Notes under the pieces: generated by a model | Told to the model about the DNA's origin: nothing | Database searches by the model: none | The model's input: the letters and a program-made list of their open reading frames with translations, nothing else | In this document: one piece after another, positions 1 to 8,914 of the stretch | Layout of the letters: each line of letters opens with the position of its first letter | Numbering within the stretch: the first letter of the stretch is position 1 | From: Sphingomonas sp. A2-49 | Lineage (GTDB): Bacteria; Pseudomonadota; Alphaproteobacteria; Sphingomonadales; Sphingomonadaceae | DNA length: 64,000 nt | Assembly (NCBI RefSeq): GCF_025548555.1 | Contig: NZ_JAJLPA010000016.1 | Span: 18,101-82,100 of the forward strand | Direction: 5' to 3' | Position numbers and translations under genes: made by a program

Positions 1-191
1 CGCGGGTCGGCGTGGCGCCGGCGCCGCTCGATGCCCTCTACCGCCGCCGCCTGCTCGCCCGCGACGACTGGGGGCGGCCGACCCGGCCGGTGACGCGGTT
101 CGCCTTCTACGTCCGCTCGCACTGGCTGCGCATGCCGCCGGCCATGCTGGCGCGGCATCTGTGGACCAAGTGGCGCGCGCGCGGACGGTAG
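1..191 (+). CDS. C-terminal fragment of an unrecognised protein
   Basis: An open frame enters from the left edge and ends at TAG 189-191. The 62 visible residues are rich in Arg and aromatics, with a tail motif HWLRMPPAMLARHLWTKW. No catalytic motif is visible and I do not recognise the family. It converges on the gph gene, 13 bases away. The codon use looks native, so it is probably an ordinary chromosomal gene whose body lies outside the window. Confidence 0.6.
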   Translation, partial: RVGVAPAPLDALYRRRLLARDDWGRPTRPVTRFAFYVRSHWLRMPPAMLARHLWTKWRARGR

Positions 192-204
192 CGCGTGGTG
201 CCCA

Positions 205-897
205 TCAGCGCGCCGCGAGCCGCTCCAGCGCCGGGATCAGTTCGGCATAGCCGTCGATGATCGCGTCCGCGCCGAGCTCATCGACCGGCTGCATCAGGAA
301 ACCGAACGAGCAGGCGACCGTGGGCAGCCCGGCGGCCTGGCCGGCGCGGATGTCGAAGACCGAATCGCCGACGAAGGCCGCGGTGCCGCCGCCGCAGCGC
401 GCCAGCATCTCGTAGATCGGCTTGGGACTGGGCTTGGCGTTGCCCGGCCCCATCGTGTCGCCGCCGATGATGCAGGCGAAGCGCGGGGTCAGGTCGAGCG
501 CGTCGAGCAGCTTGCGGGCCAGCGCCTCCAGCTTGTTGGTCACCACCGCCAGCCGCACGCCGCGCGCCGCCAGCGCGTCGAGCGTGTCGAGCACGTCGGG
601 ATAGGGCTGCGTCAGCACCGCGATATGCTCTTCGTACCAGGCGAGCAGCCGCCGGTGGAGCCGGTCGAGCGTCGCCTCGTCGCAGCCGCCCGAGGCCGCC
701 ATCCCCTGCGCCAGCATGTGGCGCGCGCCGCCGCCGATCATCGGCCGGACCCGTTCGACCGTCAGGGGCGCGCGGCCGATCGACCCGAGCGCGTGATTGA
801 CCGCCGCGGCCAGGTCGCCGCTGGTGTCGAGCAACGTCCCGTCGAGGTCGAATCCGACGATGTCGAACGGCGGACGGGGCGATGAAATCTGCGTCAT
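205..897 (-). CDS. gph: Phosphoglycolate phosphatase, HAD family
   Basis: This 230-residue HAD-superfamily hydrolase carries motif I FDLDGTLLD (Asp17 nucleophile, Asp19 acid/base), motif II VVTNK near residue 120 and a C-terminal GDSVFDI motif with the Mg-binding acidic residues. The length and the GGGARHML cap segment match Gph, which dephosphorylates 2-phosphoglycolate formed during DNA repair or by oxygenase reactions. The gene is divergent from glmU with a short shared upstream region. A related HAD sugar phosphatase cannot be excluded from sequence alone. Confidence 0.85.
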   Translation of the reverse strand: MTQISSPRPPFDIVGFDLDGTLLDTSGDLAAAVNHALGSIGRAPLTVERVRPMIGGGARHMLAQGMAASGGCDEATLDRLHRRLLAWYEEHIAVLTQPYPDVLDTLDALAARGVRLAVVTNKLEALARKLLDALDLTPRFACIIGGDTMGPGNAKPSPKPIYEMLARCGGGTAAFVGDSVFDIRAGQAAGLPTVACSFGFLMQPVDELGADAIIDGYAELIPALERLAAR

Positions 898-959
898 ATC
901 GCCGCGCGGTGACGGCTCGGTATGGAAATGGCAAGCCTTCCATGGCAGGCGCTGGCGCC

Positions 960-2312
960 ATGGACACGCCTCTCGCCGTCATCATCCTCGCCGCGGGCAA
1001 GGGCACCCGGATGAAGTCCGACCTGCACAAGGTCCTGCACCCGATCGCCGGTCGGCCGATGCTGCTTCACCTGATCGACAGCCTCGATCGCGCCGGGGCG
1101 GTCCGCCGCGTCGTCGTGGTCGGCGCGTCGGGCGAACAGGTCGAGCGCGCGGTCGCGGCGACCGGGGTCGAGATCGCGTGGCAGCACGACCAGCTCGGCA
1201 CCGCACACGCCGCCTTGCAGGCGCGGGACGCGCTCGCCGGGTTCGACGGCGTCGCCATCGTCTGTTTCGGCGACACGCCGCTGCTCGCGACCGAGACGGT
1301 CGCGCGGCTGGCGGAACGGCTGGAGGCGGCGGACGCGCCGACGGTGGCGGTGCTCGGCTTCCGCCCCGCCGACGCGCGCGCCTATGGCCGGGTCATCGCC
1401 GACGCCGACGGCACGATCCGCAAGATGGTCGAGTTCAAGGACGCCAGCGCCGCGGAACGCGCCGTCGACCTGTGCAATTCGGGGGTCACCGCGGTGCGCA
1501 CGCGCGATCTGTGGCGGCTGCTCGACGCGGTCGGCAACGACAATGCGGCGGGCGAATATTATCTGCCCGACATCGTCACGCTGGCGATCGCGGAGGGCGG
1601 TCGCGCGGTGGCGATCGAGACGGGCGAGGACGAGGTCGCCGGGATCAACAGCCGCGGCGAGCTGGCGGCGGTCGAGGCGGGCTGGCAGGCGGCGCGGCGC
1701 GCGCAGGCGATGGCCGATGGCGCGACATTGGTCGCGCCCGCCACGGTCTGGTTCGCGCACGACACGCAGATCGGCCGCGACGTGGTGATCGAGCCCAACG
1801 TCGTCTTCGGGCCGGGCGTCGACGTGGCGGACGGCGCCACGATCCGGGCGTTCAGCCATCTGGAGGGTGCGACCGTCGGCGCGCAGGCGGACGTCGGTCC
1901 CTATGCCCGGCTGCGCCCCGGCGCGACGCTGGCGGAAAAGGCGAAGGTCGGCAATTTCGTCGAGATCAAGAAGGCGGCGATCGGCGTCGGCGCCAAGGTG
2001 AATCACCTGTCGTATATCGGCGATGCCGAGGTCGGCGCGGACGCGAACATCGGCGCGGGCACGATCACCTGCAATTACGACGGTTTCTTCAAATACCGGA
2101 CGGTGATCGGCGCGGGCGCGTTCGTCGGATCGAATTCGGCGCTGGTCGCACCGGTTTCGATCGGCGCGGGCGCGATCGTCGGGGCCGGATCGGTGGTGAC
2201 GACGGACGTCGAGGCCGACGCCCTGACGCTGGTGCGGGCGCAACGCGCGACCAAGCCCGGCTGGGCGGCGCGCTTTCGCGACATGATGCGGGCGCGCAAG
2301 GCTGGAAAGTGA
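960..2312 (+). CDS. glmU: Bifunctional UDP-GlcNAc pyrophosphorylase / glucosamine-1-phosphate acetyltransferase
   Basis: This cytoplasmic enzyme makes the last two steps to UDP-GlcNAc: acetylation of GlcN-1-P, then uridylylation. The N-terminal nucleotidyltransferase half has AAGKGTRM at residues 11-18 followed by a conserved Lys (LHKVL). The C-terminal half is a left-handed beta-helix of hexapeptide repeats with the GNFVEIKKA and NHLSYIGD segments of GlmU. I chose ATG 960, giving 450 residues with the motif at the usual distance from the N-terminus; the frame stays open upstream to ATG 882. glmS lies downstream, separated only by a toxin-antitoxin pair. The stop codon is part of a repeat that may be the antitoxin operator. 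Confidence 0.93.
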   Translation: MDTPLAVIILAAGKGTRMKSDLHKVLHPIAGRPMLLHLIDSLDRAGAVRRVVVVGASGEQVERAVAATGVEIAWQHDQLGTAHAALQARDALAGFDGVAIVCFGDTPLLATETVARLAERLEAADAPTVAVLGFRPADARAYGRVIADADGTIRKMVEFKDASAAERAVDLCNSGVTAVRTRDLWRLLDAVGNDNAAGEYYLPDIVTLAIAEGGRAVAIETGEDEVAGINSRGELAAVEAGWQAARRAQAMADGATLVAPATVWFAHDTQIGRDVVIEPNVVFGPGVDVADGATIRAFSHLEGATVGAQADVGPYARLRPGATLAEKAKVGNFVEIKKAAIGVGAKVNHLSYIGDAEVGADANIGAGTITCNYDGFFKYRTVIGAGAFVGSNSALVAPVSIGAGAIVGAGSVVTTDVEADALTLVRAQRATKPGWAARFRDMMRARKAGK

Positions 2313-2330
2313 TATCGGTCGATGATATCG
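2310..2330. promoter_or_regulatory. Probable operator of the vapBC-like pair
   Basis: The 8-base word TGATATCG occurs at 2310-2317 and again at 2323-2330, with a 13-base period, directly before the antitoxin ATG at 2338. Each copy contains the palindrome GATATC. Ribbon-helix-helix antitoxins usually bind such short repeated palindromes to autorepress. The first copy begins with the TGA stop codon of glmU, so operator and stop overlap. The binding role is inferred. Confidence 0.5.
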
Positions 2331-2337
2331 TGAAGCT

Positions 2338-2709
2338 ATGCGCACGCTGATCGACTTGCCCGAGGACGATATGAAATGGCTCGATCGCCGGGCGGCCGAG
2401 CAAGGCAAGTCGCGCGCCGCCTTGGTGCGCGAGGCGGTGTCGCAATACCGGGCGGAAGCGCCTGCTGCGGGGCCTCTGGATTGGCTCGAAAAGGGGTTCG
2501 GCCTTTGGGCGCGTCATGGCATCGTCATCGACCCCGCCGAATACGACCGACGCCGACGTGCCGAGTGGACCCGTCCTTGGGACGACGATTACGAGGAGGT
2601 GCGCGCCGAATCGCCCGACTGTTTCACGCCGGAGGACGATAGGGAACGCGCGCATTATCTCGCCTTGATGGCGAAGTCTGCCGTCAGGACGCCCGCGTCG
2701 GACGCATGA
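2338..2709 (+). CDS. Ribbon-helix-helix (CopG/Arc-type) antitoxin, VapB-like
   Basis: A 123-residue protein whose first 45 residues form a classic ribbon-helix-helix fold: a short strand (RTLIDLP), a helix with LDRRAAEQGK, and SRAALVREAVSQY. The remainder is acidic and would be the toxin-binding tail. It starts 25 bases after glmU and overlaps the next gene by four bases (ATGA), so the two are translationally coupled. Family knowledge says it neutralises the PIN toxin and represses its own promoter. Confidence 0.82.
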   Translation: MRTLIDLPEDDMKWLDRRAAEQGKSRAALVREAVSQYRAEAPAAGPLDWLEKGFGLWARHGIVIDPAEYDRRRRAEWTRPWDDDYEEVRAESPDCFTPEDDRERAHYLALMAKSAVRTPASDA

Positions 2710-3086
2710 GCGGTTACAGCCTCGACGCCAATATTCTGATCGATGCGTTGCTGGGTCATGAGCCGGCGCATGTCGAATTGGCGCGCATCGGCGATACCGG
2801 TGAGGAATTGCGCATCAGTCGCATGGCGTGGATCGAAGTGCTGTCGAAGGGAGGGGAGGGCGTCGTACGCGAGGCCCTCCAGTTTCTGGGACGGTTCGCC
2901 CTCGACGAGATCGACGAGGACATCGCGCTGCGGGCGGCGGCGCTGCGGCGTCAGCGGGCGGGGCTGAAGTCGCCCGACGCCGTCATCCTCGCCACTGCGC
3001 AGATGCGCGGCCGCATTCTCGTTACCCGCAATACCAGGGACTTCCCGGCGAACATGCCGGGCGTCCGCATCCCCTACACCCTCTGA
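2706..3086 (+). CDS. PIN-domain ribonuclease toxin, VapC-like
   Basis: A 126-residue PIN domain with the acidic residues expected for metal-dependent RNA cleavage: Asp7 (LDAN), Glu44 (WIEVL), Asp91 (SPDAVILATA) and Asp112 (NTRDF). All four are present, so the nuclease looks intact. VapC toxins usually cut tRNA or rRNA when released from VapB. The gene overlaps its antitoxin by four bases and ends 16 bases before glmS, so transcription may read into glmS. Confidence 0.85.
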   Translation: MSGYSLDANILIDALLGHEPAHVELARIGDTGEELRISRMAWIEVLSKGGEGVVREALQFLGRFALDEIDEDIALRAAALRRQRAGLKSPDAVILATAQMRGRILVTRNTRDFPANMPGVRIPYTL

Positions 3087-3102
3087 AGGCAGGTCCCGTA
3101 CC

Positions 3103-4926
3103 ATGTGTGGAATCGTTGGAATCGTCGGCGCCGAAGACGTCGCGGATCGTCTGCTCGACGGCCTCAAGCGCCTGGAATATCGCGGCTATGATTCGGCCGG
3201 TATCGCGACCGACCATGATGGCCGGATCGAGCGGCGGCGCGCGAGCGGCAAGCTGGTCAACCTCGCGAAGGAATTGGCCGCGTCGCCGCTGCCCGGCACC
3301 ACCGGCATCGCGCACACGCGCTGGGCGACGCACGGCGGCCCGACCACCAACAACGCGCACCCGCACGCGACCGACGAGGTCGCGGTGGTCCACAACGGCA
3401 TCATCGAGAATTTCAAGCCGCTGCGCGACGAACTGATCGCGCGCGGCCGCGTCTTCACCAGCGAAACCGATACCGAAGTCGTCGCCCACCTCATCAGCGA
3501 GAAGGTGGAGGCGGGGATCGAGCCGACCGCCGCCGTGCGCGAGGTGCTGCCGCGGCTGCACGGTGCGTTCGCGCTCGCCATCCTGTTCCGCAAGCATCCC
3601 GAGCTGCTGATCGGCGCGCGGCTCGGTTCGCCGCTGGTCGTCGGCCATGGCGAGGGCGAGACGTATCTGGGGTCGGACGCGCTGGCGCTCGCGCCGCTGA
3701 CGCAGCGCATCGCCTATCTCGACGAGGGCGACTGGGTCGTCTGCACCGCCGAGGGCGCGCAGGTCTACGACCGGGACAACAAGCCCGTCGAGCGTGCCAT
3801 CACCATCTCGGGCGTCACCGGCGACCTCGTCAGCAAGGGCAACCACCGCCATTACATGCTGAAGGAAATCTACGAACAGCCGATCGTCGTCGCGCAGACG
3901 CTGCGCTCCTACCTCCAGCGGATGGAGGAGCGGGTGACGCTGCCCATCCCCGATTTCGACCTGGCGGCGATCAGGCGCGTCACGATCGTCGCCTGCGGCA
4001 CCAGCTATTACGCCGGGATGGTCGCCAAATACTGGTTCGAACAGTTCGCGCGCGTGCCGGTGGACATCGATGTCGCATCCGAATTCCGCTATCGCGGGCC
4101 GGTGATGGAGCCGGGCGGGCTGATGATCGTCATCAGCCAGTCGGGCGAGACGGCGGACACGCTCGCCGCATTGCGCCACGCCAAGGCGGAAGGGCAGACG
4201 ATCGCCGCGGTCGTCAACGTGCCGACCAGCAGCATGGCGCGCGAGGCGGACCTGCTGCTGCCGACGCATGCGGGACCGGAGATCGGCGTCGCCAGCACCA
4301 AGGCGTTCACCTGCCAGCTCGCGGTGCTCGCCGCGCTCGCCGCCAACCTGGCGCGCGCCAAGGGCAAGCTGTCCGCCGCGGACGAGCGCGCGCTGGTGAA
4401 GCACCTGGCCGAGGCGCCGGCGGCGCTCAACGGCGCACTCGCCTATGACGAGGCGATCGAGGCGATGGCGGGCGTGATCGCGGGGGCGCGCGACGTCCTG
4501 TATCTCGGCCGCGGCACGGACTATCCGCTCGCCCTCGAAGGCGCGCTGAAGCTTAAGGAAATCAGTTACATCCACGCCGAAGGCTATGCCGCTGGCGAGA
4601 TGAAGCACGGACCGATCGCGCTGATCGACGAGAACGTGCCGGTCATCGTCATCGCACCGTCGGGACCGCTGTTCGACAAGACGGTCAGCAACATGCAGGA
4701 GGTGCAGGCGCGGGGCGGCAAGGTCGTGCTCATCAGCGACTATGACGGTATCCAGGCGGCGGGCGAGAATTGCATCGCGACGATCACCATGCCCAAGGTG
4801 CATCCGCTGATCGCGCCGCTGGTCTATGCGGTGCCGGTGCAGCTGCTTGCCTATCACGTCGCGGTGGCGAAGGGCACGGACGTCGACCAGCCGCGCAACT
4901 TGGCGAAATCGGTGACGGTGGAATAG
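3103..4926 (+). CDS. glmS: Glutamine-fructose-6-phosphate aminotransferase (isomerizing)
   Basis: A 607-residue enzyme starting MCGIVGIVG, where Cys2 is the glutaminase nucleophile after Met removal. It is followed by the class II amidotransferase domain and two SIS domains (CGTSYYAG near residue 300, SQSGETADT near 346, and a second block near 465-500 including KLKEISYIHAEGYA). It converts fructose-6-P and Gln to glucosamine-6-P, the entry step of the pathway finished by GlmU upstream. No ribozyme-like leader is visible; only 16 bases separate it from the toxin gene. Confidence 0.95.
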   Translation: MCGIVGIVGAEDVADRLLDGLKRLEYRGYDSAGIATDHDGRIERRRASGKLVNLAKELAASPLPGTTGIAHTRWATHGGPTTNNAHPHATDEVAVVHNGIIENFKPLRDELIARGRVFTSETDTEVVAHLISEKVEAGIEPTAAVREVLPRLHGAFALAILFRKHPELLIGARLGSPLVVGHGEGETYLGSDALALAPLTQRIAYLDEGDWVVCTAEGAQVYDRDNKPVERAITISGVTGDLVSKGNHRHYMLKEIYEQPIVVAQTLRSYLQRMEERVTLPIPDFDLAAIRRVTIVACGTSYYAGMVAKYWFEQFARVPVDIDVASEFRYRGPVMEPGGLMIVISQSGETADTLAALRHAKAEGQTIAAVVNVPTSSMAREADLLLPTHAGPEIGVASTKAFTCQLAVLAALAANLARAKGKLSAADERALVKHLAEAPAALNGALAYDEAIEAMAGVIAGARDVLYLGRGTDYPLALEGALKLKEISYIHAEGYAAGEMKHGPIALIDENVPVIVIAPSGPLFDKTVSNMQEVQARGGKVVLISDYDGIQAAGENCIATITMPKVHPLIAPLVYAVPVQLLAYHVAVAKGTDVDQPRNLAKSVTVE

Positions 4927-4978
4927 GCCACGACCGCGCCGGCCCGGCGACCCCGGGCGGCGCGGCCATGGCGCAGGG

Positions 4979-5404
4979 TCATGCCAGCGTCAGCCCGACG
5001 TCGACATTGCCGCGCGTCGCGTTCGAATAGGGACAGATCTGGTGCGCGGTCTCGACCAGCCGCTCCGCGGTTTCGCGCGCGACGCCGGGCAGCGAAACGG
5101 TGAGGTCGGTGGTGATGCCGAAGCCGCCCGCGGCACGGGGGCCGATGCCGACCGTCGCGGATACCGCGACCGCATCGGGGATCTTCACCTTCAATTGCTG
5201 GCCGGCGACCTTCAGCGCGCCGATGAAACAGGCGGAATAGCCCGCGGCGAACAATTGCTCCGGATTGCTGCCCTCGCCACCCGCACCGCCGAGTTCCTTG
5301 GGCGTCGACAGCGCGACGTCGATGCGGCCGTCGTCCGAACGGGCGTGGCCGTCGCGGCCGCCGGTCGCGGTGGCATTGGTGCTGTACTTGACGTCGATCG
5401 ACAT
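4979..5404 (-). CDS. ohr: Organic hydroperoxide resistance protein (Ohr, OsmC family)
   Basis: A 141-residue Ohr with both redox cysteines: Cys59 in [10 protein letters not shown] and Cys124 in [11 protein letters not shown]. Ohr is a thiol peroxidase that reduces lipid and organic hydroperoxides. The start at 5404 gives the canonical length; the frame runs further upstream but that extension crosses the operator region and lacks homology features. It is divergent from a MarR-family gene with palindromes between them, the standard ohr/ohrR arrangement. Confidence 0.93.
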   Translation of the reverse strand: MSIDVKYSTNATATGGRDGHARSDDGRIDVALSTPKELGGAGGEGSNPEQLFAAGYSACFIGALKVAGQQLKVKIPDAVAVSATVGIGPRAAGGFGITTDLTVSLPGVARETAERLVETAHQICPYSNATRGNVDVGLTLA

Positions 5405-5422
5405 GGCGTTTTCCTCGGCTGA

Positions 5423-5442
5423 TTGCTTATCGCGATAAGCAA
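5423..5442. promoter_or_regulatory. Perfect 20-bp palindrome, likely OhrR operator near ohr
   Basis: TTGCTTATCGCGATAAGCAA is a perfect inverted repeat with no spacer, 18 bases upstream of the ohr start codon. This is where a repressor would block the ohr promoter or transcription start. The assignment to OhrR rests on the adjacent ohrR gene and the known habit of MarR-family dimers to bind such sites. Confidence 0.65.
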
Positions 5443-5467
5443 ATAGGAAGCGCGCTTGGTGCTGTCC

Positions 5468-5491
5468 ACGATTATTTTGCGTGATAATCGT
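5468..5491. promoter_or_regulatory. Second inverted repeat in the ohr-ohrR spacer
   Basis: ACGATTAT at 5468-5475 and ATAATCGT at 5484-5491 are perfect inverted arms around an 8-base centre. The word TGATAATC is then repeated at 5498-5505. The site lies 36 bases before the ohrR ATG, so it may be the autoregulatory operator of ohrR. It differs in sequence from the ohr-proximal palindrome apart from sharing AT-rich half-sites. Confidence 0.45.
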
Positions 5492-5527
5492 TTTCCTGAT
5501 AATCATTGCGGCCCCAAGGAGGATGCG

Positions 5528-5977
5528 ATGGCCGACCCCCTGCCGCTCGACGACCAATTGTGCTTTTCGCTCTATGCCGCGTCGATCGCGATCAATCGTG
5601 CGTACAAGCCCGCACTGGACCGGCTCGGCATCACCTATCCCCAGTTCCTGGTCCTGCAGGCGATCCACGAGGCGGGCGAGGAGGGGCGGTCGATCGGCGG
5701 CCTTGCCGACCGGCTGGCGCTCGAACCGAGCACGATCACGCCGCTCGCCAAGCGACTGGAGGCTGCGGGGCTGGTGACGCGCACGCGCCATCCCGAGGAC
5801 GAGCGGCAGGTGCGCGTGCGGCTGACCGACGTCGGCCGGACCCGCTGGGCGGAAACCGGCTGCCTCGCCCCGATCCTGATGCGCCGCAGCGGCATGACGC
5901 GCGACCGGATCGCAGCGCTGAACGCGGAGGTCGGCGCGCTGCGTCGCGCGCTCGCATCGGCGGCCGCCGCCGCGTGA
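5528..5977 (+). CDS. ohrR: MarR-family peroxide-sensing repressor OhrR
   Basis: A 149-residue MarR protein with the winged-helix core [21 protein letters not shown] (residues 63-83) and wing [10 protein letters not shown]. Cys12 is placed like the peroxide-reactive cysteine of OhrR, and Cys112 could be the resolving partner, as in 2-Cys OhrR proteins. The start at 5528 is supported by AAGGAGG at 5517-5523. It sits divergent to ohr, which it would repress until oxidised by organic hydroperoxide. Confidence 0.88.
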   Translation: MADPLPLDDQLCFSLYAASIAINRAYKPALDRLGITYPQFLVLQAIHEAGEEGRSIGGLADRLALEPSTITPLAKRLEAAGLVTRTRHPEDERQVRVRLTDVGRTRWAETGCLAPILMRRSGMTRDRIAALNAEVGALRRALASAAAAA

Positions 5978-6043
5978 CGCGCGGGGCGTGAGCCCGCTAC
6001 CCTAGCCGCCGGTTCTGGTCTAACCCCGGCGGCGAAGGAGAAC

Positions 6044-6964
6044 ATGATCGTGGCGAGCGTCCCCCCTCTGGTAGCCGGCATCGAACTGGGCGGCACCAAG
6101 ATCGTCTGCCTGCTCGCCCGCGGGCCGGATGCGATCGAGGATCGGGTACAGCTGCCGACGACGCGGCCGGACGAGGCGCTGGCGGGGATCGAGCGGGTGC
6201 TCGACGGCTGGGGTGGGTTCGACGCGCTCGGCATCGCGAGCTTCGGGCCGATCTCGATCGACCGCGCATCCGCCGATTACGGCCACATCACCTCCACCCC
6301 CAAGCCGCATTGGGCGGGGACCGACGTCGCCGGGCGGCTCGCGCGCCGGTACGACGTGCCGACCGGTTTCCACACCGACGTGGTCGGCGCGGCGCTGGCC
6401 GAGGCGCGCTGGGGGGCGGCACGGGGCCTGCGCGACATCGCCTATGCGACGGTCGGGACCGGCATCGGCGTCGGCCTGATCGCGGGCGGCAAGCCCGTCG
6501 ACGGCCTGACCCACAGCGAGTTCGGTCACATCCGCCCCGACCGGCTGCCGCACGACGACTGGATGGGCATCTGCCCCTTCCACGGCGGATGCCTGGAGGG
6601 GCTCGCCGCAGGGCCCGCGATCGGCGCGCGCGCCGGGCGGAAGGGTGAGGAGATCGCCGCGGACGATCCGGTGTGGGAGCCGGTCGCGCATGTGCTGGGC
6701 CAGTTGTGCCACACGCTGGTGCTGACCGGCGTGCCGCGGCGGATCGTCATGGGCGGCGGCGTCATGGTCGGCAACGACCACCTGTTCCCCCGCGTCCGCG
6801 CGGCGATGGTGAAGAGCCTGGCGGGCTATATCGCGCTGCCCGAAATCGCCGAGCCCGGCTTCGTCGTCGCCCCCGCGCTCGGCGGCAACGCCGGCCCGCT
6901 CGGCGCGATCGTCCTGGGCGCGCAGGCGCTCGCGGATCACCGGAATTCGTTTACAACCTGTTAA
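6044..6964 (+). CDS. ROK-family sugar kinase, probable fructokinase
   Basis: A 306-residue ROK kinase. It has the phosphate-binding GIELGGTKI near residue 12, a catalytic Asp region HTDVVGAALAE, the second phosphate motif TVGTGIGVGLI, and a cysteine/histidine zinc cluster CPFHGGCLEGLA near residue 185, which is typical of the Mak/fructokinase branch. It would phosphorylate fructose or a related hexose. AAGGAG lies a few bases before ATG 6044. It seems to be a single-gene unit. Confidence 0.82.
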   Translation: MIVASVPPLVAGIELGGTKIVCLLARGPDAIEDRVQLPTTRPDEALAGIERVLDGWGGFDALGIASFGPISIDRASADYGHITSTPKPHWAGTDVAGRLARRYDVPTGFHTDVVGAALAEARWGAARGLRDIAYATVGTGIGVGLIAGGKPVDGLTHSEFGHIRPDRLPHDDWMGICPFHGGCLEGLAAGPAIGARAGRKGEEIAADDPVWEPVAHVLGQLCHTLVLTGVPRRIVMGGGVMVGNDHLFPRVRAAMVKSLAGYIALPEIAEPGFVVAPALGGNAGPLGAIVLGAQALADHRNSFTTC

Positions 6965-7000
6965 CCACGTTCGGATACCGCCTCGTCAATCATTCGAGGG

Positions 7001-8914
7001 ATGTTCGTACCGATGATCGCCAGCGTACCCAAGCGCCTCCTGATCGTCGACGACGAACCGGCGATGCACGACAGCTACGTGCGCAGCTTCGCCGTCCGGC
7101 GCGGTGCGGACGGCGAGGCGCTCGACGCGATGGCGGCCGAGCTGTTCGGTGCGCCCGCCCTCGATGCCGCGGACGAGCCGGACGCATTCGCGCTGACGCA
7201 TTGTCACCAGGGGACCGATGCCGTCGCCGCGGTCGCCGCCGCGCGCGCCGCCGGCACCCCCTTCGCCGCCGCGTTCATCGACATCCGCATGCCGCCGGGC
7301 ATCGACGGGCGCGAGACGGCGCGGCGGATCCGCGCGGTCGATCCCGAGATCAACCTGTGCATCGTCACCGGCTTTTCGGATTTCGCGCCGATCGAGATCA
7401 GCCGCGCCGCCGGCCCCACGGACAAGATCTTCTACACCGCCAAGCCGTTCGAGGTGGCCGAGATCGTCCAGACCGCGACCGCGCTCGCGCACCGGTGGCA
7501 GGTCGACCGCGAGCAGGCCGCCGCGCGCGCGCAGCTGGCGGCGCAGGTCGCGCAGCTCGAGGTGCAGGGCGCGGAGCTTGCCGCGAACGAAAGCCGCGCG
7601 CTGCACATGGCGACGCACGATTCGCTCACCGACGCGCCGAACCGGCTCGCCTTCCAGCGCGCGCTCGCCGAACGCGCGCGGCGACCGGGGCTGTTCGCCA
7701 CCGCGATGCTCGATCTCGACCGGTTCAAGCTCGTCAACGATACGCTCGGCCATCTCGCGGGCGATGCGCTGATCCGCGACGTCTACGCCATTCTGCACGC
7801 GCAGGCGCCCGAGGGCGCGGTGGTCGCGCGGCTCGGCGGTGACGAATTCGGCGTCCTGTTCGATTGCGCGGGCGAGGATGCCGCGGTGATGGCCTGCGAC
7901 CGCATCGTCGCCGCCTGCGCCGGTACGCATCAGCTGTTCGGCAATTCGGTGCAGAGCGGCGCATCGGCGGGGCTGGTCGTCGTCGAGGGCGCGGCGGTGT
8001 GCGATCCCGTCGATGCGCTGCGCCGCGCCGACCTCGCGCTCAACGACGCCAAGCGCGCCGGCCGCGGCGTCACCCGCCTGTTCGACGAGACGATGGACGA
8101 AGGCATCCGTTTTCGCCGCCGCATCGAACAGGGGCTGGCGCAGGCGATCGCGCGCGGCGAACTCAGCCTCGTCTACCAGCCCATCGTCAGCCGCGGCGAC
8201 CTGGAGGTGGTGGGGTTCGAGGCGCTGGTGCGCTGGCATACCGAGGATTATGGTGCGCTCAGTCCGGCGACGTTCATCCCGATCGCCGAGGAATCGAACG
8301 TCATCCACGACGTCGGGGACTGGGTCCTCGCCGAGGCGCTCGCGGCGGTCGGGCGATTCCCGGGCCAGTATGTCTCGGTCAATTTCTCGCCGCGCCAGTT
8401 CCGCCGGCACAATTTCGTCGGCCACCTCATGGAAAGCGTCGAGCGCGCCGGCGTCCTGCCCGGCCGCGTGCAGATCGAGATCACCGAAACCGCGATCTTC
8501 GACGACGCCGAACGCGCCGCCGAGACGCTGTACCGGCTGCGCCAGATGGGCTTCCGCATCGCGCTCGACGATTTCGGCACCGGCTATTCCTCGCTCTACA
8601 ACATCCGCAAGTTCGCGCTCGACAGCCTGAAGATCGACCGCAGCTTCATCGACGGCATGGGGCGCGAGCGGGAAAGCGCGGCGATCGTCCATTCGATCAT
8701 CCACCTCGGCCGGGCGCTGGGGCTGGAGGTGATCGCCGAGGGCGTCGAAACCGAGGCGCAGGTGCAGGCGCTGCGGCTGGCGGGTGCCAGCCATCTGCAG
8801 GGATTCTTCTTCTCGCGTCCGGTCGAGCCGCATCTCGCCTTCGAGCTGGCGGACCAGCGTTTCTTCGGCCGCGACCCCGCGCAGGAGCGGCCCTCGACCG
8901 GAACGCGCGGCTGA
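7001..8914 (+). CDS. Receiver-GGDEF-EAL cyclic di-GMP signalling protein
   Basis: A 637-residue cytoplasmic protein with three domains. The receiver (1-160) has DDE at 17-19, phospho-Asp94 in FIDIRMP and Lys148 in TAKPF, and an unusually long insertion (about residues 33-68) between the acid pair and Asp94. A helical linker leads to a GGDEF domain with an intact GGDEF at 279-283. The EAL domain has EAL at 407-409 and DDFGTGYSS further on. Both halves look catalytically competent, so it could make or break c-di-GMP. The start may also be ATG 7013. It overlaps the following kinase gene by one base. Confidence 0.9.
   Translation: MFVPMIASVPKRLLIVDDEPAMHDSYVRSFAVRRGADGEALDAMAAELFGAPALDAADEPDAFALTHCHQGTDAVAAVAAARAAGTPFAAAFIDIRMPPGIDGRETARRIRAVDPEINLCIVTGFSDFAPIEISRAAGPTDKIFYTAKPFEVAEIVQTATALAHRWQVDREQAAARAQLAAQVAQLEVQGAELAANESRALHMATHDSLTDAPNRLAFQRALAERARRPGLFATAMLDLDRFKLVNDTLGHLAGDALIRDVYAILHAQAPEGAVVARLGGDEFGVLFDCAGEDAAVMACDRIVAACAGTHQLFGNSVQSGASAGLVVVEGAAVCDPVDALRRADLALNDAKRAGRGVTRLFDETMDEGIRFRRRIEQGLAQAIARGELSLVYQPIVSRGDLEVVGFEALVRWHTEDYGALSPATFIPIAEESNVIHDVGDWVLAEALAAVGRFPGQYVSVNFSPRQFRRHNFVGHLMESVERAGVLPGRVQIEITETAIFDDAERAAETLYRLRQMGFRIALDDFGTGYSSLYNIRKFALDSLKIDRSFIDGMGRERESAAIVHSIIHLGRALGLEVIAEGVETEAQVQALRLAGASHLQGFFFSRPVEPHLAFELADQRFFGRDPAQERPSTGTRG

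Noticed and set aside
3087..3102. glmS ribozyme
   Set aside because: There are just 16 bases before glmS, so no room for a ribozyme, which in any case is typical of Gram-positive bacteria.
4979..5791. N-terminally extended Ohr of 270 residues
   Set aside because: The extension would run through the ohr-ohrR operators and into ohrR; the 141-residue form is the family length.
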